DNA of 64,000 bases from assembly GCF_016126015.1 (NCBI RefSeq), contig NZ_JAEFDB010000001.1, positions 682,001-746,000 of the forward strand. Direction: 5' to 3'. The number at the start of each line of letters is the position of its first letter. The first letter of the stretch is position 1. The position numbers and the translations under genes were made by a program. Origin of the DNA: Capnocytophaga periodontitidis (lineage in GTDB: Bacteria; Bacteroidota; Bacteroidia; Flavobacteriales; Flavobacteriaceae). Shown here in pieces: positions 1 to 7,744 of the stretch. A model generated the notes under the pieces. The model was not told where the DNA came from, ran no database searches, and worked only from the letters and a program-made list of their open reading frames with translations.

Positions 1-1
1 C

Positions 2-1726
2 CCTACAATGCGCGGTGCTTCGCAAGCCTACGGACTCTCATTTGTACCAGGTACGTGGATTGAGAGTATCCAGATAACCAAAGGAGCAGGAAGTGTGATT
101 AATGGGTATGAGAGTATTTCGGGACAAATCAACTATGAGATAGAAAAGCCTATCAGTAGTCGTCCTTTCTTCTTAAACTTGTATGCTTCAGAAGATAATC
201 GTTATGAACTCAATGCTCATATCAATCAAAAATTATCTGATAAGTGGGCGACTACCCTTTTTGCACACGGCAATGTACGCCAGCAGAAAGCCGACCACAA
301 TCACGATGGTTTCATAGATAACCCCATAGGTAATCAAATCAACTTGTTGAATCGTTGGCAGTATGCGAATGCAGAAAAAGGGTGGGTAGGTTTTTTGAAT
401 CTCCACTATATGAAAGATGAGCGCCAAGCAGGAGAGTTGCGCTTTAATCGGCTAACCGACAAAGGAACTACCAATGCATGGGGCAGTGAAGTAAACTCCG
501 AACGCTTTAGTGCATCTAATAAAATAGGGTATGTATTCCCAGACACACCTTATAAGAGCATAGGGTTGCAGAACTCTTTTCAGTCTCATCGTCAAGACTC
601 TTATTTTGGGTTGAACCGCTATGATATACACCAAAAGAGCTGGTATGGCAATTTGATATACAATTCTATAATCACCAATACCAAACACAAATTTGCCACA
701 GGACTCAACGGAACTTATGACGACTATAATGAGGAGCTCACTACTTCGGCTCTTGCAGGAGATTTTTCGCGTGTAGATCGCTCAGTAGGTGCCTTCTTTG
801 AATACACTTATGACAATTTGAGTAACTTCAGTTTTGTGGCAGGTGTACGTGCTGATAGTCATAATCATTTAGGAAACTTTATTACGCCACGTTTGCATGT
901 GCGTTATAATCCTTGGAAACAAGCGACTTTCAGAGTATCGGCAGGGCGAGGCAAACGCGCTGCTAATGTGATAGCAGAGAACCAACAACTCTTGGCATCT
1001 GCACGTCAGCTTACCATTATAGGAGGTGATGGAGGCAAGCTCTATGGATTGAATCCCGAAATCGCTTGGAACTACGGAGTGAGCTTTTTACAAGCATTTA
1101 AAATATTAGGTAAAAGTGCAGAGTTTTCAGTAGATTTCTACCGCACAGATTTTGACAATCAAGTGGTAGTAGATTTGGATAACTCAGCCCAACAAGCCTT
1201 GTTTTACAACCTCAATGGGAATAGTTTTGCGAACTCTCTACAAGCGGAATTTAGTATTACTCCAGCTAAAGGGTTGGACTTCAAAGCTGCCTATAAGTAT
1301 TATGATGTGCAAACGCAGTTTACTAAAGGACAAATGGAGAAGACTCTTACCCCAAAGCATCGCTGGTTTGCCAATGTAGCTTACGAGACTCCTGAGCGCC
1401 ACGAGAACAAGCATTCTCAATGGAAGTTTGATGTAACCTTCAACTGGTTAGGAGAACAACGCTTGCCTACAACCGCTACGAACCCTATAGCCTATAGGTT
1501 AAACGATTATGCGCCATCATTTGCTACACTCAATGCTCAAATCACCAAAGTATTTTCTAAGACATTCGAGGTATATATAGGAGGGGAAAACATCACCAAT
1601 TATAAACAAGAGAATGGTATTTTGGCAGCCAATAATCCTTTTGGCGCATATTTTGATAGTACAATGCAGTACGCTCCTGCCTTTGGACAGATGTATTATG
1701 CAGGATTAAGATTTAAATTATTATAA
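2..1726 (+). CDS. TonB-dependent outer-membrane receptor, 3' part (starts before the window)
   Basis: The frame is open to the left edge, so this is the C-terminal part of a longer protein; the first internal Met at base 8 is not its start. The first visible residues (TMRGASQAYGLSF, then IQITKGAGSVINGYESISGQ) match the end of a TonB plug domain. The remaining ~530 residues alternate aromatic-rich beta strands typical of a 22-strand barrel, and the chain ends in an aromatic strand (YYAGLRFKLL), as outer-membrane proteins do. It would import a substrate across the outer membrane using TonB energy. The next gene, one base after the stop, is a secreted HMA metal-binding protein, so a metal such as copper is a reasonable substrate guess (inference). 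The N-terminal signal, carboxypeptidase-like domain and TonB box lie outside the window. Confidence 0.92.
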   Translation, partial: PTMRGASQAYGLSFVPGTWIESIQITKGAGSVINGYESISGQINYEIEKPISSRPFFLNLYASEDNRYELNAHINQKLSDKWATTLFAHGNVRQQKADHNHDGFIDNPIGNQINLLNRWQYANAEKGWVGFLNLHYMKDERQAGELRFNRLTDKGTTNAWGSEVNSERFSASNKIGYVFPDTPYKSIGLQNSFQSHRQDSYFGLNRYDIHQKSWYGNLIYNSIITNTKHKFATGLNGTYDDYNEELTTSALAGDFSRVDRSVGAFFEYTYDNLSNFSFVAGVRADSHNHLGNFITPRLHVRYNPWKQATFRVSAGRGKRAANVIAENQQLLASARQLTIIGGDGGKLYGLNPEIAWNYGVSFLQAFKILGKSAEFSVDFYRTDFDNQVVVDLDNSAQQALFYNLNGNSFANSLQAEFSITPAKGLDFKAAYKYYDVQTQFTKGQMEKTLTPKHRWFANVAYETPERHENKHSQWKFDVTFNWLGEQRLPTTATNPIAYRLNDYAPSFATLNAQITKVFSKTFEVYIGGENITNYKQENGILAANNPFGAYFDSTMQYAPAFGQMYYAGLRFKLL

Positions 1727-1727
1727 G

Positions 1728-2078
1728 ATGAAAACACGTATTTTATTATGGATAGCTTTGAGCTTTTTTGGACTCACTATCACAAGTGCACAACAAGCAC
1801 CTAACAAAAGTAAAAAAGTAGAGTTTGCTGTAGGAGGCAACTGTGAACAGTGTAAGGCGCGTATAGAAAAAGCGGCTTATAGCGTAAAGGGCGTAAAGAG
1901 CGCTAATTGGAATATCAAGAGCGGCAATATGACCCTTATTTTTGACGAGCGCAAATGCAGTGAAAGTGATGTGCAGAAAGCTATTGCCAAAGTAGGACAC
2001 GACGCTGGTAAAGAACGCGCTGACGATGAAGTGTACAAAAACTTACACCACTGCTGTTTATACGAAAGATTACCTTAA
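1728..2078 (+). CDS. Secreted heavy-metal-associated (HMA) domain protein
   Basis: A 116-residue protein with an N-terminal signal peptide (about residues 1-21, ending TSAQQ) and one HMA ferredoxin-like domain. The metal motif is GNCEQC (C39 and C42), followed by KARIEKAA and the typical VKGVKSANWN strand. HMA domains bind Cu(I) or similar soft metals through the CxxC pair. The C-terminus ends with another possible ligand cluster, HHCC. It starts one base after the TonB receptor stop, so the two are almost certainly co-transcribed, which suggests a periplasmic metal carrier serving that receptor. A hairpin terminator follows at 2144-2194. Metal identity is not readable from sequence. Confidence 0.87.
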   Translation: MKTRILLWIALSFFGLTITSAQQAPNKSKKVEFAVGGNCEQCKARIEKAAYSVKGVKSANWNIKSGNMTLIFDERKCSESDVQKAIAKVGHDAGKERADDEVYKNLHHCCLYERLP

Positions 2079-2120
2079 AATTTGGGTAGCCTAAAAAGTT
2101 TTTTGAAAATATGATTATGG

Positions 2121-2138
2121 TATACTGATAATCAGATA
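2121..2138. repeat. Palindromic repeat copy 1 (TATACTGATAATCAGATA)
   Basis: An 18-base sequence with inverted core CTGAT-A-ATCAG. A second copy at 3715-3732 differs only at the central base. Both copies lie just after a stop codon and before another transcription unit. It could be a protein-binding site or a dispersed intergenic repeat. Confidence 0.45.
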
Positions 2139-2143
2139 CTTTT

Positions 2144-2194
2144 AGTGATGTTGTAGAGGGGATTTATAAATCACTTCTACAACATCACTTTTTT
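2144..2194 (+). terminator. Rho-independent terminator after the TonB/HMA operon
   Basis: A perfect 14-bp stem, AGTGATGTTGTAGA (2144-2157) with TCTACAACATCACT (2176-2189), encloses an 18-base loop and is followed by a run of T to 2194. Confidence 0.85.
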
Positions 2195-2254
2195 AGATAG
2201 TCTCATTTCGGTATAGATTTTGCTGTTAAGAAAGAAACACTAAATCACAACAAA

Positions 2255-2794
2255 ATGAAAAAGATAACTATTCTACTAATGTTAGCAGTAGCTTTGGGGC
2301 TTACTTCTTGTGCGAGCATTTATGTAGCTACTGATTATGATCGTCAAGCCGATTTTTCAGCTATGAAATCTTTTGCTTTTTTTAAGGAAGGTATTGATAA
2401 AGTACAAATATCCGACTTGGATAAGAAACGTATTTTACGTGCTATAGAGCAAAATCTTACTGCTAAAGGGCTAACACTTTCTGAGAACCCTGATTTTTTA
2501 GTAAATATCTTCACTCGTGACCGAGAGAATGTAGATGTGTATGACAACAGTCCTTATTATTGGGGCTGGGGAATGGGCTGGGGGCCATTTTGGGGAGGCG
2601 CCACTTATAATGTAAGCCGAAATACTGAGGGTACTCTTTACATTGAGATTATTGATGCAAAGAAGCGTGAATTGGTATGGCAAGGAAAAGGCACAGGCTA
2701 TTTGCCACAATCGATGGATAAGAAGGAAGAGGCTATCAAAAATTTTGTAAACAAGATATTAGAACAATATCCACCTTCAGCAAATAAAAAATAA
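2255..2794 (+). CDS. DUF4136 family lipoprotein
   Basis: A 179-residue protein with a lipoprotein signal (MKKITILLMLAVALGLTSC, lipid-modified Cys at residue 19). The body fits the DUF4136 pattern: early YDRQADFSAMKSFAF, a helix DKKRILRAIEQNLTAKGL, then FLVNIFTRDRE, a Gly/Trp-rich turn (YYWGWGMGWGPFWGG) and a terminal segment TLYIEIIDAKKRELVWQGKGTG. DUF4136 proteins are periplasmic lipoproteins of unknown function, found widely in Bacteroidota and Proteobacteria. It stands alone between a terminator upstream and a different gene downstream. Confidence 0.88.
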   Translation: MKKITILLMLAVALGLTSCASIYVATDYDRQADFSAMKSFAFFKEGIDKVQISDLDKKRILRAIEQNLTAKGLTLSENPDFLVNIFTRDRENVDVYDNSPYYWGWGMGWGPFWGGATYNVSRNTEGTLYIEIIDAKKRELVWQGKGTGYLPQSMDKKEEAIKNFVNKILEQYPPSANKK

Positions 2795-2872
2795 CAATCA
2801 CTAACTTTGTCAGAGTCTAATGACCCCGACAAAGTTTTAATTTTTCATATAGTAATTCGTAATTTGTAACCT

Positions 2873-3712
2873 ATGTTTAAAAACCCTTTTTCTTTTGATG
2901 GACGTATTAGGCGTACTGAATTTGGACTCTCCCTTATCATTTTCTATATAATTTTTAAATTTTTAAATGAAGTATTCGATTTTGACAGTTCATTTTCGCT
3001 AATCTTTTTTATTCCTCTTTTCATCTTCTATTTTGCACAATCAGCAAAGCGTAGTCACGATATAGGTGAAAGTGGATGGCTATCTTTGATCCCTTTATAT
3101 AACCCTTTTCTTTTGTTATTTAAAGAAGGAAGTGCAGGAGAAAATGTGTATGGTGGAGATCCTAAAAAACGTGTAAATAACACATTTTTCAATAATCCTT
3201 CTACAACTACCCCTCCACCCATTATATTTTTTCCCATACAAGTAACTCCTTCTGTTCATACCGAGAAGAAAATTACCCAACAATATCTTCTCAGTGAGGA
3301 TGGTAAAACTTTACTAAAATGGTTTGACACTCAAGTTACTGCTATAGATATGCAAGCCGATCCCATTTTGAGAAATGTTACAACCATAGGCAGAGATGCT
3401 TTCTACAATTGCAACAAACTCAGCAAAGTAAACTTCAATGGACAGCTCACTACCATACAAAAAGCCGCCTTTGAAGATTGTGACCAATTGCGCCACCTTA
3501 GCTTCCCAAGCCGTGTGAGCTTTATAGGTGAATTCCTCTTTGGTAAAAATTGTATTGAGTCTATAAGTATTGAAAGTGAAATACCTCCACGATTAGAAGG
3601 TGACTTTTCCTACAACGACGAAAAACTACAAGCTATTTATGTTGCCACAAGTGATATAAGTTTGTATCGCAATAGTGAAAATTGGAGAAAATATGTACAC
3701 CTTATAAAATAA
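2873..3712 (+). CDS. DUF805 membrane domain fused to a BspA-like leucine-rich repeat domain
   Basis: A 279-residue protein with two parts. Residues 1-100 carry the DUF805 hallmarks: the start FKNPFSFDGRIRRTEF, two or three hydrophobic segments, and the motif AKRSHDIGESGW. A Thr/Pro-rich linker (about 102-120) leads to residues 130-279, which hold BspA-type LRR_5 repeats (TIGRDAFYNCNKLSKVNF, TIQKAAFEDCDQLRHLSF, FIGEFLFGKNCIESISI). DUF805 proteins are small inner-membrane proteins of unknown function and BspA-like repeats mediate protein binding, so the repeat domain probably projects from the membrane as a binding module (inference). No second LRR protein lies beside it. Confidence 0.8.
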   Translation: MFKNPFSFDGRIRRTEFGLSLIIFYIIFKFLNEVFDFDSSFSLIFFIPLFIFYFAQSAKRSHDIGESGWLSLIPLYNPFLLLFKEGSAGENVYGGDPKKRVNNTFFNNPSTTTPPPIIFFPIQVTPSVHTEKKITQQYLLSEDGKTLLKWFDTQVTAIDMQADPILRNVTTIGRDAFYNCNKLSKVNFNGQLTTIQKAAFEDCDQLRHLSFPSRVSFIGEFLFGKNCIESISIESEIPPRLEGDFSYNDEKLQAIYVATSDISLYRNSENWRKYVHLIK

Positions 3713-3714
3713 AA

Positions 3715-3732
3715 TATACTGATTATCAGATA
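3715..3732. repeat. Palindromic repeat copy 2 (TATACTGATTATCAGATA)
   Basis: Matches the copy at 2121-2138 in 17 of 18 positions, differing only at the centre of the CTGAT-N-ATCAG palindrome. It starts three bases after the DUF805/LRR stop and sits upstream of the rpsA promoter. Confidence 0.45.
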
Positions 3733-3769
3733 TATAAAAAGTTACACAGAAATATTCTTACAAAAACTT

Positions 3770-3800
3770 TTGGCTATTTAGAAGATTATCACTACATTTG
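3770..3800 (+). promoter_or_regulatory. rpsA promoter, Bacteroidota type
   Basis: TTG at 3770-3772 and TACATTTG at 3793-3800, 20 bases apart, match the TTG / TAnnTTTG consensus. A leader of about 115 bases separates it from the rpsA start. Confidence 0.65.
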
Positions 3801-3920
3801 CCACGATTTTAGGGGAGATAGAGTATTTATTTTATCAATTAAGTTTAACTCTTTCCTATAGTAATCCTCTTATATAATACTCTAATTACTATCAGGAAAT
3901 ACAAATTTTATCATCAGCAA

Positions 3921-5681
3921 ATGGCTGAAAACACTCAAAATCCAGAAGAATTTTTACAAAACTTCAACTGGGAAAAATACCAAGAAGGTATTGACAGCGT
4001 ACAAGAAGACCAATTAAAAAACTTCGAAGAATTGGTTAAAAACAATTTCGTTGACACTCAAGACAATGAAGTAGTAGAAGGTGTTGTAACTCGTATTACC
4101 GACAGAGAGGCAATTATCGACATCAACGCTAAATCTGAAGGCGTTATCTCTCTCAACGAGTTCCGCTACAACCCTAACCTCAAAGTAGGTGACAAAGTAG
4201 AAGTACTTATTGATATCCGCGAAGATAAAAACGGTCAGTTAGTACTTTCTCACCGCAAAGCACGTACGCTTAAGGCTTGGGATAGAATCAACTTAGCACA
4301 CGAAAACGGCGAAATCGTAAATGGTTTCGTAAAAAGCCGTACCAAAGGCGGTATGATTGTAGATGTATTTGGCATCGAAGCATTCCTCCCTGGTTCACAA
4401 ATCGATGTGAAACCTATCCGCGATTACGAGCAATTCGTAAACAAAACAATGGAATTCAAGATTGTGAAAGTAAATCACGAGTTCAAAAACGTAGTGGTTT
4501 CTCACAAAGCGCTCATCGAAGCAGATATTGAAGAACAAAAGAAAGAAATCATCAGCCAACTCGAAAAAGGTCAAGTACTCGAAGGTGTTGTGAAAAACAT
4601 CACTTCTTATGGCGTATTTGTAGACCTTGGTGGCGTAGATGGATTGATTCACATCACCGACCTTTCTTGGGCTCGCATCAACCACCCAAGCGAAGTGGTT
4701 TCTGTAGATCAAAAATTGAACGTAGTAATCCTCGATTTCGACGACAACAAATCACGTATCCAATTAGGTCTAAAACAGCTTAGCAAACACCCTTGGGACG
4801 CTCTTGCTGATGACCTTAAAGTAGGCGATAAAGTAAAAGGTAAAGTAGTGGTAATTGCCGACTACGGTGCTTTCGTAGAAATTGCTGATGGTGTAGAAGG
4901 TCTTATACACGTTTCTGAAATGTCTTGGAGTACTCACTTGCGTTCTGCTCAAGATTTCGTAAAACTCGGCGACGAAGTAGAAGCTGTTATCTTGACTCTC
5001 GACCGCAACGAGCGCAAAATGTCTTTGGGTATCAAACAACTTACCCCAGACCCTTGGATTAACATTACTGAAAAATATCCAGTAGGTTCTAAACATACAG
5101 GTACTGTTCGCAATTTCACTAATTTTGGTGTATTCGTAGAACTCGAAGAAGGTATCGATGGTCTTATCCACATCACCGACCTTTCTTGGACTAAGAAAAT
5201 CAAACACCCATCAGAATTTGTAAACTCTGGTGATAAAATTGAAGTAGTAGTACTCGAATTGGATGCTGAAGGTCACAAATTGTCATTAGGACACAAGCAA
5301 ACCACTCCTAACCCTTGGGACAAATACGAAACTGAATTTGCGGTAGGTACAGTTCACAAAGGTACTATTTCTAAAATGGTAGACAAAGGTGCTACTGTTC
5401 CTTTCAACGAAGATATCTTAGCGTTTGTTCCTTCACGTCACTTAGAAAAAGAAGACGGAAAGAAATTGGGCAAAGGAGACACTGCTGATTTCAAAGTGAT
5501 TGAATTTAACAAAGAATTTAAACGTGTAGTAGCTTCTCACACTGCTATCTTCAAAGAAGAAGAAGAGAAAATAGCTAAAGAAGCTGCTGTAAATACCAGC
5601 TCATCTACAGTCGAAAAATCAACACTTGGTGACCTTGAAGCGTTACAAGAGTTGAAAGACAAGATGGAAAAAGAGAAGTAA
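3921..5681 (+). CDS. rpsA: 30S ribosomal protein S1
   Basis: 586 residues with six S1 (OB-fold) RNA-binding repeats at about 49-112, 130-196, 216-284, 301-370, 388-457 and 474-543. Repeats 3-5 carry the clearest motif (GVFVDLGGVDGLIHITDLSW and close variants), while repeats 1, 2 and 6 are more divergent, as usual for S1. S1 is expected to bring mRNA to the 30S subunit, which may matter more in Bacteroidota because they rely little on Shine-Dalgarno pairing (known for the group). The coding sequence has regular, highly expressed-type codon choice. It has its own promoter and a long AT-rich leader upstream and a terminator at 5717-5749, so it is a single-gene unit. Confidence 0.97.
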   Translation: MAENTQNPEEFLQNFNWEKYQEGIDSVQEDQLKNFEELVKNNFVDTQDNEVVEGVVTRITDREAIIDINAKSEGVISLNEFRYNPNLKVGDKVEVLIDIREDKNGQLVLSHRKARTLKAWDRINLAHENGEIVNGFVKSRTKGGMIVDVFGIEAFLPGSQIDVKPIRDYEQFVNKTMEFKIVKVNHEFKNVVVSHKALIEADIEEQKKEIISQLEKGQVLEGVVKNITSYGVFVDLGGVDGLIHITDLSWARINHPSEVVSVDQKLNVVILDFDDNKSRIQLGLKQLSKHPWDALADDLKVGDKVKGKVVVIADYGAFVEIADGVEGLIHVSEMSWSTHLRSAQDFVKLGDEVEAVILTLDRNERKMSLGIKQLTPDPWINITEKYPVGSKHTGTVRNFTNFGVFVELEEGIDGLIHITDLSWTKKIKHPSEFVNSGDKIEVVVLELDAEGHKLSLGHKQTTPNPWDKYETEFAVGTVHKGTISKMVDKGATVPFNEDILAFVPSRHLEKEDGKKLGKGDTADFKVIEFNKEFKRVVASHTAIFKEEEEKIAKEAAVNTSSSTVEKSTLGDLEALQELKDKMEKEK

Positions 5682-5716
5682 TTTAGTTTTTTTCATAATT
5701 TTTTGTTTTAATGAGG

Positions 5717-5749
5717 AAAAGTCGTTGCTGGGAAGTGACGACTTTTTTT
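5717..5749 (+). terminator. Rho-independent terminator after rpsA
   Basis: Stem AAAAGTCGT (5717-5725) with ACGACTTTT (5738-5746), a 12-base loop, and a T run to 5749. Confidence 0.85.
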
Positions 5750-5771
5750 ATTTGTTATTTTTAGAAAAATA

Positions 5772-5802
5772 TTGTATATTATAAGAAAAAACATTACCTT
5801 TG
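5772..5802 (+). promoter_or_regulatory. Promoter of the orphan gene at 5907
   Basis: TTG at 5772-5774 and TACCTTTG at 5795-5802 with a 20-base spacer. About 100 bases of AT-rich leader follow. Confidence 0.6.
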
Positions 5803-5906
5803 CACTCAACTTCAAAGTATTTTTTACACTGATAAACTATGCCTTTTTAAAAGACTATAATCTAAAATAACAAGCAAATATAAAACTAATTAATAAAAAT
5901 ACATTT

Positions 5907-6365
5907 ATGAAAGTTATATTATTACAAGATTACGCTGATAAAGGGAAAACAAGACTATCTAATAAAATAGATGAATGGCTATTACAAAATAATTTTATAG
6001 AAGAATTTAAAAAACTTGATCCTAATAATGAAAATGCTAACCCTTATCAAAGAGATTTTTGGGCTGTTTACAATAAAAATATAAATGGTGAAAATGTAAG
6101 AATTTTTCTTAATTCTTGGTCTGATACGGGTGATATCATCAATGCTTTTAGAGATATTTATAAGGAAAACCTAAAAGAGGGATACAACTTCCTAATCACT
6201 GCTATACGTTCAAAAAACAATCCACGTCTACATGAATGGACAAAAGAAGTATATAATAAAGAACTTCCTAAAATAGAAGAGTTTGTTTTAGATTTAGATA
6301 CTCATCCACAAGATGCTGAATATTGGTTAGGTATATTCATTTGTATTTTTAATAGTTTAATTTAA
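5907..6365 (+). CDS. Unrecognised 152-residue protein
   Basis: I do not recognise this family. The protein begins MKVILLQDYADKGKTRLSNK, a beta strand followed by a glycine-containing turn and GKT, loosely like a nucleotide-binding loop but without a proper Walker A. It has no signal peptide or membrane segment, and it is rich in Asn, Lys and Asp. The middle (SWSDTGDIINAFRDIY) and LITAIRSKNNPRL resemble the Walker B and sensor spacing of small P-loop NTPases, which suggests a degenerate NTPase fold (weak inference). It is a single gene with its own promoter, more AT-rich than rpsA beside it, and probably accessory. Confidence 0.6.
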   Translation: MKVILLQDYADKGKTRLSNKIDEWLLQNNFIEEFKKLDPNNENANPYQRDFWAVYNKNINGENVRIFLNSWSDTGDIINAFRDIYKENLKEGYNFLITAIRSKNNPRLHEWTKEVYNKELPKIEEFVLDLDTHPQDAEYWLGIFICIFNSLI

Positions 6366-6399
6366 ATAAGTTCACATAAGTAGATTTTTCATAATCACT

Positions 6400-6540
6400 T
6401 TAATAACTGTAAAACTATAAAAACTTGATGGTGAAATTAGCTTATCCTCGCTACCCTTTATATGCTTCAAGTAGCTTAATATTAAAATCTTACAATACTG
6501 AGAAACTCAAAAAGTAGACTTTCTCTAGCTTTTCTTAAGA
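6400..6540 (+). ncRNA. Candidate structured small RNA (unproven)
   Basis: This non-coding stretch lies between the orphan gene and a strong terminator. Visible pairings are ACTTGA with TCAAGT (about 6423-6472), enclosing GGTG and TACC, and a hairpin GAGAAA (6500-6505) with TTTCTC (6520-6525). Together with the terminator at 6542-6577 this could be a transcript of about 150-180 bases. No promoter of its own is clear, so it may instead be the 3' UTR of the 5907 gene. No protein frame is convincing on either strand. Confidence 0.25.
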
Positions 6541-6541
6541 T

Positions 6542-6577
6542 AAAAAAAACAGGTTATCCTAACAACCTGTTTTTTTT
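6542..6577. terminator. Strong bidirectional terminator
   Basis: AACAGGTT (6548-6555) pairs with AACCTGTT (6564-6571). Eight A lie on the left and eight T on the right, so either strand could use it. It closes the 5907-6540 transcription unit. Confidence 0.85.
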
Positions 6578-6579
6578 AT

Positions 6580-6610
6580 TTGCTTTTCTTTTTGATTTAC
6601 TATATCTTTG
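6580..6610 (+). promoter_or_regulatory. Promoter of the ABC exporter-ppk1-menD run
   Basis: TTG at 6580-6582 and TATCTTTG at 6603-6610, spacer 20. It starts directly after the terminator. Confidence 0.6.
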
Positions 6611-6791
6611 CCCTCTGAAATACAAGATCTGTATTTACTACTCCGTGAATTTTAACAACGTTAGTTGCAAATCCGTACGTATCACAACTATTAATAGAGA
6701 TTTATCTGTGTTAAATCTGTGAGATCTGTGCAAGACTTTTGTAGCGGAGCTGTCTAATCATTAATCATTTTATCACTAACGGTTTTTCAAA
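6611..6791 (+). other. Long 5' leader with ATCTGTG repeats
   Basis: About 180 untranslated bases separate the promoter from the first gene. They hold three copies of ATCTGTG at 6704-6710, 6715-6721 and 6724-6730, spaced 11 and 9 bases apart. I see no protein frame and no riboswitch I can name. Confidence 0.4.
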
Positions 6792-7721
6792 ATGCTTAGA
6801 ATAGAAAATATCAGTAAACAATACGGCAACTACACCGCGCTCAACGATGTATCGTTACACATCCCTAAAGGTAGTATCTTTGGATTGCTCGGACCTAATG
6901 GGGCAGGAAAAACTTCTCTTATACGTATCATCAACCAAATTGTACTGCCCGATGCAGGACAAGTTTTTTTTGACAGTGAACCTTTGCAACCCAAGCATAC
7001 AGCTCAAATAGGCTATTTGCCCGAAGAACGCGGTTTATATAAATCGATGAAAGTGGGCGAACAAGCCTTGTATTTAGCACAACTCAAAGGATTGAGCAAA
7101 GCTGAAGCTAAGGAACGACTTAAATTTTGGTTCAACCGCCTCGATATTGGCGACTGGTGGAACAAAAAAGTACAAGAACTCTCCAAAGGAATGGCTCAAA
7201 AAATACAGTTTTTAGTAACCGTACTCCACAACCCCAAACTATTGATTTTTGATGAGCCTTTTAGTGGGTTCGACCCCATCAATGCCAATGTTATCAAGGA
7301 CGAAATTCTCTACTTGCGTGACCAAGGCGCTACCATTATCTTCTCTACTCACCGAATGGAATCGGTAGAGGAACTGTGTGACCATATTGCACTCATCAAT
7401 AAATCACGTAAAATATTAGATGGTAAACTTATTGATATCAAACGTGCTTATAAAAACAATTCTTACGAAGTAGGTTTAAAATTGCCTGAAGACCAGAAAC
7501 CTGCTCTCTTGAACGAACTGAAAATGCATTTTGAACTAAGTGAAGCGCATTTCAAAACATTGTACGACGAATTAAAACTGCATATCAAGCAAAAAGAAGG
7601 ACAAACCGCTAACGATTTGTTGCAATACCTTATAACTCGTGCCGAGGTAACTCATTTTGTAGAGGCTATCCCTACCGTTGATGAGATTTTTATCTCAACC
7701 ATTAATAAATTGTCAAACTAA
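6792..7721 (+). CDS. ABC transporter ATP-binding protein, ABC-2/NatA type
   Basis: 309 residues. Walker A is GPNGAGKTS near residue 34, the signature is LSKGMAQK instead of the usual LSGGQ (common in this subfamily), and Walker B with catalytic Glu is LLIFDEPFSGFDP. The switch His appears in FSTHRM. The last ~80 residues form the DUF4162-like C-terminal domain of NatA-type ATPases. It powers the permease encoded 23 bases downstream. The pair probably exports a substrate such as sodium ions, drugs or lipids, which cannot be told from sequence. It is the first gene of a run that continues into ppk1 and menD. Confidence 0.92.
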   Translation: MLRIENISKQYGNYTALNDVSLHIPKGSIFGLLGPNGAGKTSLIRIINQIVLPDAGQVFFDSEPLQPKHTAQIGYLPEERGLYKSMKVGEQALYLAQLKGLSKAEAKERLKFWFNRLDIGDWWNKKVQELSKGMAQKIQFLVTVLHNPKLLIFDEPFSGFDPINANVIKDEILYLRDQGATIIFSTHRMESVEELCDHIALINKSRKILDGKLIDIKRAYKNNSYEVGLKLPEDQKPALLNELKMHFELSEAHFKTLYDELKLHIKQKEGQTANDLLQYLITRAEVTHFVEAIPTVDEIFISTINKLSN

Positions 7722-7744
7722 AAACTGCCCGTGAGGCTCATATT

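Noticed and set aside
8-10. Met at base 8 as the start of the TonB receptor
   Set aside because: The frame is open upstream to the window edge and the first residues are inside the plug domain, so the true start is outside.
3801-3920. Riboswitch in the rpsA leader
   Set aside because: The leader is AT-rich without any conserved aptamer I can recognise; only a leader with possible autoregulation remains.
6366-6540. Degenerate transposase or protein on the minus strand
   Set aside because: The stretch KHIKGSEDKLISPSSF and similar are short, contain stops, and have no matching terminal repeats.
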